NCBI GenBank assembly: GCA_937924505.1 | Contig: CALDSR010000006.1 | Location: 8,376 to 72,375 of the forward strand | DNA: 64,000 bases | From: an uncultured Granulosicoccus sp. | GTDB lineage: Bacteria > Pseudomonadota > Gammaproteobacteria > Granulosicoccales > Granulosicoccaceae | Direction of reading: 5' to 3' | In this document: in pieces, positions 16,795-25,212 of the stretch | Position numbering within the stretch: the first letter of the stretch is position 1 | Layout: the number at the start of each line of letters is the position of its first letter | Position numbers and translations under genes: made by a program | Notes under the pieces: model-generated | What the model saw: only the letters and a program-made list of their open reading frames with translations | The model's database searches: none | What the model was told of the DNA's origin: nothing

Positions 16795-18312
16795 CTACTG
16801 AGTTTCCAAAGGACAATCGCGATCAAATTTAATAGTCACTTTTAATCCAGGCTCGTTATCTTCAAGAGAAACTTTGCCACAATGCAAATCAGCGATCGCC
16901 TTGACCAGACTCAAGCCCAGCCCGGTACCACGCGTCGTTCGACTACGCTCCAGTCGGTACAGGCGACGGAATACCTTCTCGCGCTCTGATTCAGGAATAC
17001 CTGGACCGGTATCCGCGACACTGAACCAGACATAGCCCCGGTATTCACTTGCTGCAAAATGAATCTCGGTTCCCTTTTCGCAATGATTCATCGCGTTTTC
17101 TACCAGATTCACAATCATCTGCAGAACGAGTTCCTTGTCGCCGAACATCGGCAGTTCCATCGCCGGATTGAAATCCATGATAAGTGTATGACCGTGTTCT
17201 TCGATAACCGGTGCGTACACCTCGGCAGTCGTTTCGATAACCGACGCAAGATCAAAGAACTTGAACTGAGATTTTCGCGCTCCGGCTTCAATCTGCGCAA
17301 TACGTAGCAATGCCTCAAAGGTACTGTTAATACCTTGAGCTTCAAGCAGAGCATGCTCCAGTTCATCACCGACACAAGCCCCTCCGCGACTCTTGCTGGC
17401 TGCCTCTTCAATAGAAATATACAGACGGTTCAGCGGTGTCTTGAGATCGTGCGCGATATCAGTGCTTACTTGCCGCATGCCGTCGACCGTTTGCTTTAGC
17501 CGTTCCAACGAAGCATTGACCTTTATGGACATCTGATCAATATCATCTTCGGCCAAGCTGACCGGCAGTCGAGCACTCAGATTACCTGTCGCAACATTGG
17601 TAAGCGCGTCGGATAAGCCTTGCACGCGAACATGCATGCGCCTGGCAATGTACAAGGACGCTATAATTGCCAGCAGCATCGAACCGAGAAATACCCGAAC
17701 CTGACTTTCAAACGCTGCGACACGTAGGTCTTCCAGCGCAAAGAGATTGCGCCCGATGGACAACAAATTGCCGTCAATATCTACGGTGTTAAACCGGTAA
17801 AGACCCGATTCACCTTCGAGCCCGATGTCTGCGGCGGCAAGCGTGTCCCAACCCAATTGCGTCAGGCATATCGGAATATTGCCCGCTATTCGCTCACCAT
17901 CCGCCGTTGACAGGTGAAAGCCCATTGCGGTGGACATGGGCAAATCTTCACGCGACTGAGCAATCTTGATAACAGCGTCAAGTCCTTCGCGACTGTAAAT
18001 TTCCTTGATCGCATCATGTCGCTCCACGATGGATTGATCTATTCGATCAAGGATCCGTTCTTGAAATTTCTCATAAAACAACCACTCGGCAATCGCAAAT
18101 GTCGACATGAACAACAACCAGAATGTCAATCCAATTCTGACCGGCGAACTTCTCAGAAATTTGAATCGTTCAAATAACCACTGCGTGAAGTTGACCTTCA
18201 GCCCGGGAGCGCCAGCGTTGGAGTTCGTCAACGTTGATGTTACAGGCATCGTCAAACCGCGCCCGACACTGTCGGCGTTGTCGGCAGACCCTGGGACATC
18301 AGATGGCGTCAT
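16795..18312 (-). CDS. membrane sensor histidine kinase
   Basis: A 505-residue two-component sensor. Membrane helix about 58-78, a periplasmic domain about 79-205 with two cysteines-free halves and no recognisable sensor family, a second helix 206-223, HAMP about 224-275, and a dimerisation domain with the phosphoacceptor H288 in TDIAHDLKTPLNRL. The ATPase domain carries the N box NLVENAMNH (402-410), DTGPGIP (434-440) and GTGLGL (462-467). It starts ten bases after the response regulator gene, forming an operon. The signal is unknown. The divergent GH16 gene makes a polysaccharide-related signal possible but unproven. Confidence 0.92.
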   Translation of the reverse strand: MTPSDVPGSADNADSVGRGLTMPVTSTLTNSNAGAPGLKVNFTQWLFERFKFLRSSPVRIGLTFWLLFMSTFAIAEWLFYEKFQERILDRIDQSIVERHDAIKEIYSREGLDAVIKIAQSREDLPMSTAMGFHLSTADGERIAGNIPICLTQLGWDTLAAADIGLEGESGLYRFNTVDIDGNLLSIGRNLFALEDLRVAAFESQVRVFLGSMLLAIIASLYIARRMHVRVQGLSDALTNVATGNLSARLPVSLAEDDIDQMSIKVNASLERLKQTVDGMRQVSTDIAHDLKTPLNRLYISIEEAASKSRGGACVGDELEHALLEAQGINSTFEALLRIAQIEAGARKSQFKFFDLASVIETTAEVYAPVIEEHGHTLIMDFNPAMELPMFGDKELVLQMIVNLVENAMNHCEKGTEIHFAASEYRGYVWFSVADTGPGIPESEREKVFRRLYRLERSRTTRGTGLGLSLVKAIADLHCGKVSLEDNEPGLKVTIKFDRDCPLETQ

Positions 18313-18322
18313 GACATAGCTG

Positions 18323-19000
18323 TCAACGTGGTGGATGCATGCTGTAACCGAGATTTCTCACAGTATGCAACAGCGGCACGGGAAACGGCTTGTCTATCTT
18401 GCCTCGCAAACGGCTGATATGGGTTTCGACGACACTGGTTTTCGGGTCAAAATGAAAATCCCAAACTTGTTCCAGTAACATGGTACGACTGACCACACGC
18501 CCTTCATTGCGCATCAAGACCTCCAGCAAGGTAAATTCTCGCGGCTGCAAATCTATAACCTGGCCATCTCGCGTCGCAGTGCGTGCAAGTAAATCAAGTT
18601 TTAGATCCGACACCTGAAGATGCGTGGTTTCAGTCGATGCAGCAGGCCGTCTGGCGAGTGCATTGACTCGCGCCATAAGCTCGGAAAAAGCAAACGGTTT
18701 GGTCAGATAATCATCGGCGCCCGCTTCAAGTCCAGCAACGCGATCATCAACGCCCGAAACCGCTGTAAGAAAAATGACGGGGCATTTGTTTCCGGATGCA
18801 CGTAATGATTTGACCATCGACAAACCATCCATTCCCGGCAACATACGATCGACTACCAGCACATCGTAGTCAGTCTTCAAACACTGAATCATGGCCTCCT
18901 TACCATCTTCAAGGACATCAACGACATGTCCTGCTTCCTTGAAGCCTCGCGCCGCATAGTCAGCTGTATGAGCATCATCTTCAACAAGTAAAATATGCAT
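18323..19000 (-). CDS. OmpR/PhoB-family response regulator
   Basis: A 225-residue DNA-binding regulator partnered with the kinase just downstream. The receiver domain has D8/D9, the phosphoacceptor D51 in VVDRMLPGMDG, T79 and K101 in TKPF. The C-terminal winged helix contains REFTLLEVLMRNEGRVVSR and VETHISRLRGKID. The ATG at 18998-19000 has AGGAGG eight bases upstream, which rules out the longer upstream frame. It faces the 500-base gap shared with the GH16 gene. Confidence 0.95.
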   Translation of the reverse strand: MHILLVEDDAHTADYAARGFKEAGHVVDVLEDGKEAMIQCLKTDYDVLVVDRMLPGMDGLSMVKSLRASGNKCPVIFLTAVSGVDDRVAGLEAGADDYLTKPFAFSELMARVNALARRPAASTETTHLQVSDLKLDLLARTATRDGQVIDLQPREFTLLEVLMRNEGRVVSRTMLLEQVWDFHFDPKTSVVETHISRLRGKIDKPFPVPLLHTVRNLGYSMHPPR

Positions 19001-19208
19001 TGAATTTCCCTCCTTACAGCGCAATTCCGGAGACATAAGCGTCGCTACCCTGTTCATGGTCGGACCATTGAGGCACACACTAGTTCGCCAGAATAATGTT
19101 GACGTTGGCGTCATTGTATCGAGACAGTCTGCGTCACCGTATACGTAACCAGAAAAATAGTGTTACCGGTTTCTGCGACACATTGGTGTTATTGCGCTGA
19201 CGTATTAC

Positions 19209-19228
19209 TGACAGCAAGTACGCTGTCA
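19209..19228. promoter_or_regulatory. perfect inverted repeat, candidate operator
   Basis: TGACAGC and GCTGTCA arms of seven bases with a six-base centre, about 275 bases upstream of the GH16 start. Candidate binding site for the adjacent response regulator or another dimeric factor. Confidence 0.35.
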
Positions 19229-19256
19229 ACGTCGACAAACACCCTGTTGCGATGGT

Positions 19257-19278
19257 ATTTCGCTCGTACCGGCGAAAT
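19257..19278. promoter_or_regulatory. perfect inverted repeat, candidate operator or hairpin
   Basis: ATTTCGC and GCGAAAT arms of seven bases around an eight-base centre, 28 bases after the previous dyad. It could be an operator or a transcript hairpin in the GH16 leader. Confidence 0.35.
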
Positions 19279-19501
19279 CAGTGGCGTAAGCTTCCGGGCT
19301 GAAAGGCTCGCTTTTACTGGCTTTTTCACAGCTTGAGTCCTTGAATATCGGGCCTGGCAGAAACGCGTCGTTATATGCGCCATCAGGAATCAGCCTTGCT
19401 GCCAAGTCGCTTGAACTTACGGTTTGGCAGCACCGACCCTGAAGTGCGAGGTTCACGCAGGTCTGTTAATGTGTCGTCGGTCACAGAAAGGCAACAGAAC
19501 C

Positions 19502-21760
19502 ATGGCACGAAAACGGACGCAAATGCATCGATCGCTTACAGCACTGGCAATGGGATTGGGTTTCTCAATAGCCCATGCAACCCCACCCACCCCTCCTACC
19601 TCAATTAGCGGAGAAGTTAACGGCTCCAGTGTGCAACTCAATTGGGCCGCTTCGACAGATGATAATGGTGTTGCCGGCTACAACATTTATAGAAACGATA
19701 TTTACTTGACGACAGTGAGCACGACATCATGGTCAGGGGAGTTATCAGACCAGTCAGACACCCGTTTCTACGTCACGGCATTTGATTCACCCGAGGATAG
19801 CTCTGAACGTGAGTATTCGGCGCGCTCGGAAGTAATAATCCTGTCGCCGACGATCGTCGATCCAGAACCCACGCCAGAACCCACGCCAGAATCAACACCA
19901 GAACCAACACCGGAACCAACGCCGGAACCCACACCAGAACCCACACCGGAACCCACGCCAGAACCAACGCCAGAACCATTACCTGCAATTCCGACAGCAC
20001 CGCTCGATCTAGCCGCTGCACGTGTGTCACCCAACGAAGTTCGACTGAGCTGGACAGCAGCATTGGATGATGAAGGTATCGCCGGTTACAACGTGTATCG
20101 CGATGATCAATACATCAAGACGGTATTCGAGTCACCGACATTTGATATTGGCCTGACTGAGGCACAAGCTTATTCCTACTACATCGTGGCCTTTGATGAG
20201 CCACGAAATTTTAGCGAACGATCGCTAACCATAACCAGCGACGCTGAACCGATGGATCCGCTTGTTCCCGATCCCGATCTGGAACCTGCACTTGAGCCAG
20301 CTCCAGAGCCTGAACCAATACCTGATCCTGAACCGCCTCAAACACCGGTCGAGGACACCACGGCACCAGAGATAATCACAAACTTGATGGCTGATACCGT
20401 TACCGAAACGAGCGTCACACTAAGCTGGGAAGAACCGGGTGATGACACGGGCGTGGAAGGCTACAACTTGTATAGAAACGGCGAATACCTGACAACAGTC
20501 AGGGCACTTGACTATGTCGACAGTGATCTGCCAACAGGCATTGCCGATGTCGACTATGCAATCGCCTCATTTGATGCAGCAAACAACTTCTCACTCACCT
20601 CAAACCCTCTCACGGTACGGCTCGGCGGTGAGCTCATCAGCGATTTGCCCGCGCCAACCGGTATGTCCAGTCGATTGATTTCCAACGATTGGGTCGAGTT
20701 CAATTGGGATCCGGTACCAGGCGCAGTTGCCTACAACATCTACCGCGATAGTGTTTTCCTGTACACCGTTGATCCAATAAAACCTAGCAACGAAGATCGG
20801 AAATACTGGTCAACCAACAGCTACATCGACTGCAATTTCACTCGCTACCTGTTGTGTTTCGAACAAGGGCCAGAACCCGGCAACTTCTATGAGTACACCG
20901 TTCGTGCCGTTGATGCTGACGGACTTGAATCAGAATCCTCTGCAAAGCTTGCAGTGCAGTTGGCGGAAAACGAAAGCTCCGATATACAAAGTCTCGTCAG
21001 CAGCGAATTCGAACTGGTCTTCAGTGATGAATTTGCCGGAGACAGTCTGGACGCGACGAAGTGGAATACTCGTCTGCCTTGGGGCCCTGATGTAACCATC
21101 AACGGTGAGCTTCAATACTTCATCGATACCCAGAATGATCCGGATTTCGGATTTGACCCATTCGTTTTCACTGGCGATACACTTGCCATCACGCCTTTTC
21201 TAACACCCGACGAAAGCCGGGCGGCGGCAAATGACAAACCTTTTCTCTCCGGTGCCATAACAACACGTGAAGCATTCAATTTCACTTACGGTTATGTCGA
21301 AGCTCGGGTAAAGCTTGCCAAGGGCACGGGCAAATTATCAACCTTCTTTTTGTTTCATCAATGGGCAGCACTGAATGCACCGGAAATTGATATCGTCGAA
21401 TTTCTCGGAGAATTTTCAGATGTCACCTATCAGACCTATCACTATCGCGATGAACGCGATGGCATAACGACACGTTCCAGCCCGACGATGTTTGAAAAAA
21501 ATGAGGGCGTGCCCTACGACGAAGACTTCCACGTGTTCAGCGTGCTGTGGGACCCAGAGCTTGTCGTCTGGTACATCGATGATGTGGAAATCCTGCGACT
21601 GAGTGGCCCGGAGGTATCCCGCCAGGCCATGTATATCACCATGTATCTGGTCATGGGTAGTGTGTGGACACCGCGTCCAGATCCTGCCGACGAGGACTTT
21701 TTTGTGCCGTTCGAAATTGACTGGGTTCGCGTTTGGCAGCGTCCGGAGTTCATCCGTTAA
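19502..21760 (+). CDS. secreted modular GH16 glycoside hydrolase with FN3-like domains
   Basis: A 752-residue exported protein from the ATG at 19502. Signal peptide about 1-26; FN3-like domain about 27-115; a (PEPT)n linker at 121-160; FN3-like domains near 165-250 and 286-375, separated by a second Pro/Glu-rich linker; a fourth FN3-like module near 382-495; and a C-terminal GH16 domain from 503. The GH16 active-site strand is EIDIVE, with nucleophile E628, helper D630 and acid/base E633. Close relatives act on beta-1,3-glucans, agarose or similar polymers; which one cannot be told here. The flexible linkers suit an extracellular enzyme. It is divergent from a two-component operon that may regulate it. 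Confidence 0.9.
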   Translation: MARKRTQMHRSLTALAMGLGFSIAHATPPTPPTSISGEVNGSSVQLNWAASTDDNGVAGYNIYRNDIYLTTVSTTSWSGELSDQSDTRFYVTAFDSPEDSSEREYSARSEVIILSPTIVDPEPTPEPTPESTPEPTPEPTPEPTPEPTPEPTPEPTPEPLPAIPTAPLDLAAARVSPNEVRLSWTAALDDEGIAGYNVYRDDQYIKTVFESPTFDIGLTEAQAYSYYIVAFDEPRNFSERSLTITSDAEPMDPLVPDPDLEPALEPAPEPEPIPDPEPPQTPVEDTTAPEIITNLMADTVTETSVTLSWEEPGDDTGVEGYNLYRNGEYLTTVRALDYVDSDLPTGIADVDYAIASFDAANNFSLTSNPLTVRLGGELISDLPAPTGMSSRLISNDWVEFNWDPVPGAVAYNIYRDSVFLYTVDPIKPSNEDRKYWSTNSYIDCNFTRYLLCFEQGPEPGNFYEYTVRAVDADGLESESSAKLAVQLAENESSDIQSLVSSEFELVFSDEFAGDSLDATKWNTRLPWGPDVTINGELQYFIDTQNDPDFGFDPFVFTGDTLAITPFLTPDESRAAANDKPFLSGAITTREAFNFTYGYVEARVKLAKGTGKLSTFFLFHQWAALNAPEIDIVEFLGEFSDVTYQTYHYRDERDGITTRSSPTMFEKNEGVPYDEDFHVFSVLWDPELVVWYIDDVEILRLSGPEVSRQAMYITMYLVMGSVWTPRPDPADEDFFVPFEIDWVRVWQRPEFIR
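19862..19981 (+). repeat. 12-base coding repeat (PEPT linker)
   Basis: Ten in-frame 12-base units encode nine PEPT/PEST tetrapeptides and a final PEPL. Synonymous third-base changes between units reduce identity, but the tract could still change length without shifting frame. Confidence 0.95.
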
Positions 21761-21824
21761 TTTGCAGCTTCTGGTTCCGCAAACACGCTCGGTCCGCGAG
21801 TGCCTTTGCGCGGAGTTCTTGACT

Positions 21825-22757
21825 CTATCCGCGCAGAAACGGTACCAGCGGCAAATAATGATCGACCAGCATGATGCCAAACAACCACATCAGATAGTTG
21901 ATGGAAAAGACGAAGGTACGCATCGGCTGGCGTTCAGCCGTATCGTCAAAAAGCTTCCACGCGTGGTACAGGAACCGAATTCCCAAAACGACAGCGCCGA
22001 CAAGATACAACAGACCGCTCATCTGAATCAGATAAGGGAATATGGAAATGATGAATAACAGAATTGTGTACAGCATGATTTGTACACGCGTGAAGGCAAC
22101 GCCATGGGTGACGGGTAACATCGGTATATCAACCTTGGCGTAATCATCGCGTCGATGAATTGCCAGTGCCCAGAAATGTGGTGGCGTCCATATAAACACG
22201 ATCAGAAACAACAGCAAGGCACCAGCAGTGACCTCATTGGTGACAGCGGCCCAGCCTAATACCGGCGGCATCGCCCCGGCGGCGCCACCGATGACAATGT
22301 TCTGCGGCGTCGCACGCTTGAGGTACACGGTATAAATTACCGCGTACCCGATCAAGGAAAAGAACGTCAGGACCGCGGTCAGCACATTGACCAAGGCAAC
22401 CAGAATCAACATCGCAAGCCCACCCAGTGTGAACGCGAATACCAGGCATTGCCGGGTACTCAATGCACCCTGTGGCAGGGGTCGGTTCGCCGTGCGTTTC
22501 ATGATCGCATCGCTTTTCTGATCAATGACATGATTGATCGCCGCAGCAGAACTCGATGCCATACCGATTCCAATGAGACCAAACACACTCTCCTGCAGCG
22601 GCAGCCAGGCAGGCACGGCCAATGCCATACCAACAAGCGCAGTAAACACAAGTAACAGCACAACCTTGGGTTTGGTAATTTCCAGATAATCACGCCAGTG
22701 CTGAACGGAGTGATGCATGACGCCACTGATTGGATTGGCCGCCGTGTCTGGTTTCAT
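21825..22757 (-). CDS. ctaB: protoheme IX farnesyltransferase (heme O synthase)
   Basis: Membrane prenyltransferase that converts heme B to heme O, the precursor of heme A for aa3-type oxidases. The 310-residue product carries the prenyl-diphosphate motif [20 protein letters not shown], its conserved Asp residues around residues 75-90, and about eight to nine membrane helices. The ATG at 22755-22757 is preferred over an adjacent TTG. It is the last gene of the minus-strand cox cluster. ctaA, which usually precedes it, is absent. Confidence 0.95.
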   Translation of the reverse strand: MKPDTAANPISGVMHHSVQHWRDYLEITKPKVVLLLVFTALVGMALAVPAWLPLQESVFGLIGIGMASSSAAAINHVIDQKSDAIMKRTANRPLPQGALSTRQCLVFAFTLGGLAMLILVALVNVLTAVLTFFSLIGYAVIYTVYLKRATPQNIVIGGAAGAMPPVLGWAAVTNEVTAGALLLFLIVFIWTPPHFWALAIHRRDDYAKVDIPMLPVTHGVAFTRVQIMLYTILLFIISIFPYLIQMSGLLYLVGAVVLGIRFLYHAWKLFDDTAERQPMRTFVFSINYLMWLFGIMLVDHYLPLVPFLRG

Positions 22758-22770
22758 CAACGGAACTCCA

Positions 22771-23433
22771 TCAGCCTATACGCGACACTTTCAACAGATG
22801 CTTGACATCCTTGAGCATCGACTTTGGCGAAAGCTCTGGCGAAAAACGCATCATCAGATTGCCAAACGGATCGATCAGGTATATCGCATCGCTCATAACA
22901 GGCATGTCGGCTTGGGCATTCCTCACCTGATCAATCAGATTCTGCAGCTCGGACGCGGAACCACTGGCGACCAGCAACCCCGGATGTTCGTCAATCAGAC
23001 GCGTTGATAATTGACCTTCCGAACGCATCAGCACAGCCCGTTGCACGCGATCCATGCGATGGTTCAGCGCCAGTCGCACTTGACGCATGTGATACAAATT
23101 TTGTTGGCAGATGTCTGCGCATTCGCCTTCCGGCAGATACATGAGTGTCCATATCCCCTGTACGGTCTCAAGTTCAAACGCACCTTCTGCGGTGTTTAAC
23201 GCAAACGCCTCCAACGGCACGGCAGGCCTGATCAATTCACCGCGCGAGGTATCACCAAGCTCACCGCCGCTCGAGCGCACCATGTGCAACCAGATACTGG
23301 CCAATCCCAGTGGAATGGCAAATACCAGCAGAATGCCGATCAGCGTCATTCGGGAACGCCGGCGTTTGGCCGGATCTATCTCGATTTCACCGGGCGGTTG
23401 GGTACCGAACTCTGGATTCTTGGACATACTCAT
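22771..23433 (-). CDS. SCO-like membrane-anchored thioredoxin-fold protein
   Basis: A 220-residue protein of the type encoded between SURF1 and ctaA/ctaB in many gammaproteobacterial cox clusters. A basic N-terminus is followed by one membrane helix (about 29-50) and a periplasmic domain. C105 and C109 form a CxxxC motif as in SCO copper chaperones, and [14 protein letters not shown] (181-194) matches the late SCO strand, but the histidine that normally completes the SCO copper site is not seen there. It probably helps cytochrome oxidase assembly; direct copper delivery is uncertain. Confidence 0.75.
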   Translation of the reverse strand: MSMSKNPEFGTQPPGEIEIDPAKRRRSRMTLIGILLVFAIPLGLASIWLHMVRSSGGELGDTSRGELIRPAVPLEAFALNTAEGAFELETVQGIWTLMYLPEGECADICQQNLYHMRQVRLALNHRMDRVQRAVLMRSEGQLSTRLIDEHPGLLVASGSASELQNLIDQVRNAQADMPVMSDAIYLIDPFGNLMMRFSPELSPKSMLKDVKHLLKVSRIG

Positions 23434-23442
23434 ATTTGCATT

Positions 23443-24237
23443 TTACGCATCAACCGCCCGTTTTAGGTTTACCAGGACAAAGATCACGGCAAGCGCTGTC
23501 GCCATCGCGAACCATTGAAACGCGTAACTGTAATGTTTTGCCGGCCCGGACGCATCGGCTTGCCAGTTACCCGTAAACCAGAGACCAGCGGAGTTGCTTG
23601 AATCAACCGCCCCAGGCAACGTTGCATCCACAGCATCAGCGCCATCCAGTTCCAGTACCTGAACCACCCCATGCACAACGGTGGCGGACAGGAAGTCCTC
23701 GATAAGCGGGTAATCATAGAACTGTAGAAGCTTTGGCCAATCGGCATCGCGCGGGCTCGCTTCCCCGCTGGCAAAGCCTTTGGACGGGCGGGTAAAATAG
23801 CCGGTGACAGTCTGGACAGAATCTACAAATTCAGACGGTATTGACACATCCGGCAACTCGGCCCGGCTCGCGCCTAACGGCAGCCAGCCACGATTGATCA
23901 GAACCAACAAGCCATCGCTTGTTCGCATTGGCGTAATCACTTCAAAACCGGCGCGCCCTTTGTGGGTGCGGTTATCCCATAAAAACTGCCGATCAGCTAA
24001 CCACTGTCCATTGATTTGAACGCGGGTGTAGGCGCTGGCAGCAGCGTCCACATCGTTGATCGCAGTAATCATCTGAGCAGGTGCACGTCTGGCAGCATCA
24101 GCTGCCTCACTCATACGAACCTTTTCTGACGCCCGATCAAGTTGCCACCGCCCCAGCATCAGCATGATGACGGCGATAACGATAAACACGAGCCAAGCCC
24201 ACCACGGCGGAGAAAATTGTCGTGACCCTAAACGCAT
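23443..24237 (-). CDS. SURF1-family cytochrome oxidase assembly protein
   Basis: A 264-residue membrane protein with helices at about 13-31 and near the C-terminus (about 236-258), enclosing a periplasmic domain, the SURF1 topology. Family segments WQLDRASEK, FLWDNRTHKGRAGFEVITP, LVLINRGWLP and the C-terminal HYSYAFQWFAMATAL are all present. SURF1 aids heme A insertion into CoxA. It starts 9 bases before the SCO-like gene and belongs to the cox cluster. Confidence 0.93.
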   Translation of the reverse strand: MRLGSRQFSPPWWAWLVFIVIAVIMLMLGRWQLDRASEKVRMSEAADAARRAPAQMITAINDVDAAASAYTRVQINGQWLADRQFLWDNRTHKGRAGFEVITPMRTSDGLLVLINRGWLPLGASRAELPDVSIPSEFVDSVQTVTGYFTRPSKGFASGEASPRDADWPKLLQFYDYPLIEDFLSATVVHGVVQVLELDGADAVDATLPGAVDSSNSAGLWFTGNWQADASGPAKHYSYAFQWFAMATALAVIFVLVNLKRAVDA

Positions 24238-24309
24238 GATCGTCGTGCTGCACGCCGGGCAAGAATGGGTGCGAGCGCGGCTCCAGCCACACAGTGGTAC
24301 CCTGTCAAC

Positions 24310-24555
24310 ATGCTATTCATCAAATTCATTGTGCTCCTGTTGCTGGCCTTTGTTGTCATCAGCCTGTTTTCAGGATTGTATTTTCTGGTCAAGGACAAGG
24401 GACAGACCAATCGCACCGTCAATGCGCTTTCCTTACGCATTGGCTTGTCGATTCTCGCCATCCTCATCATCGTTGTCGCCGGCCTGCTCGGCATTATCGA
24501 ATTGAACCCAAGCCCTTTATCCGGTCAGTCTCCGCTTGAGCGTACCAGCGAGTAG
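24310..24555 (+). CDS. DUF2909 twin-transmembrane protein
   Basis: An 81-residue protein with two hydrophobic segments (about 4-24 and 44-64) separated by KDKGQTNRTVNALSLRIGLS, typical of the DUF2909 family found opposite to the cox genes in many gammaproteobacteria. The start is the ATG at 24310. Its function is unknown; the constant location suggests a role in oxidase biogenesis. Confidence 0.8.
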   Translation: MLFIKFIVLLLLAFVVISLFSGLYFLVKDKGQTNRTVNALSLRIGLSILAILIIVVAGLLGIIELNPSPLSGQSPLERTSE

Positions 24556-24586
24556 CCGGCCGAATCAGCGCGGCGCGACACCACAC

Positions 24587-25204
24587 TTAGCGCTCGACAT
24601 CCAGTTTGGTCATGGCAGCGGTTGGTGTGTAGTCCGCGAAACGTTCGAGTAAGTTCGTCGCAGACGTCTCCGCCATAACCAGATCTCGATGTGCGGGCTT
24701 CATGAACCCTTGATCACAGGCATGTGCCAGAAACGTCAGCAGACCATCATAAAAGCCCATGATATTAAGCAAGCCACACGGTTTTTTATGAAAACCCAGT
24801 TGCGCCCAAGTTAGAACCTCAAAGAGTTCTTCGAACGTTCCAAGACCACCGGGTAATGCAACAAAGGCATCACTCTTGTCCGCCATGGTCGCTTTTCGCA
24901 CGTGCATGTCAGGCACAACCAGAAGCTCGCTCAGTCCGTCGTGGGCAACCTCGAATTCGACCAACGACTCCGGAATAACACCAATCACCTTGCCACCACC
25001 GGCCAACACGCGATCAGCCAGTGAACCCATGATGCCGACATGTGCGCCGCCGTAGACAAGCGTGATGTCCGCAGCAACCAGTGCATCAGCCAGTTCATGA
25101 CTTGCATCAGCATAGTCACGAAGTTTGCCAGGGCTGGAACCACAAAAGACGCACAGCGAACGAATCGTTGTGCGTCTTTCGGCAGACGTTGCAGTGTCAG
25201 GCAA
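24587..25204 (-). CDS. LOG-family protein (TIGR00730), cytokinin riboside phosphoribohydrolase-like
   Basis: A 205-residue Rossmann-fold protein with LCVFCGSSPG at the N-terminus, VYGGAHVGIMG, RKATM and the LOG signature PGGLGTFEEL. Members cleave nucleoside 5'-monophosphates to base plus ribose 5-phosphate; in bacteria the physiological substrate is often AMP or a cytokinin-like nucleotide. The start seems to be TTG at 25202-25204. It is inserted between coxC and SURF1, where no LOG gene is normally expected. Confidence 0.88.
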   Translation of the reverse strand: MPDTATSAERRTTIRSLCVFCGSSPGKLRDYADASHELADALVAADITLVYGGAHVGIMGSLADRVLAGGGKVIGVIPESLVEFEVAHDGLSELLVVPDMHVRKATMADKSDAFVALPGGLGTFEELFEVLTWAQLGFHKKPCGLLNIMGFYDGLLTFLAHACDQGFMKPAHRDLVMAETSATNLLERFADYTPTAAMTKLDVER

Positions 25205-25212
25205 ATCGATAT

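Larger units (their letters stand above)
19001..19501. other. 501-base intergenic region with three dyads between the regulator and GH16 genes
   Basis: No gene that I can support. It must hold the divergent promoters of the two-component operon and the GH16 gene. Three perfect inverted repeats lie in it: TGACG-N4-CGTCA (19100-19113), TGACAGC-N6-GCTGTCA (19209-19228) and ATTTCGC-N8-GCGAAAT (19257-19278). A minus-strand reading frame at 19226-19456 (76 codons) has protein-like composition, but it has no recognisable homology and no ribosome binding site. Confidence 0.6.

Noticed and set aside
19226..19456. 76-codon minus-strand frame upstream of the GH16 gene
   Set aside because: Protein-like composition, but no start signal and no recognisable family; treated as intergenic.
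19862..19981. Regular repeats as a CRISPR array
   Set aside because: Coding 12-base units with no spacers; the other tandem repeats (9827-9861, 39852-39879) also lack spacers.
19773..20063. Minus-strand reading frame rich in Val/Leu/Trp opposite the PEPT linker
   Set aside because: It is only the antisense of a 12-base coding repeat; repetitive composition, no ribosome binding site.
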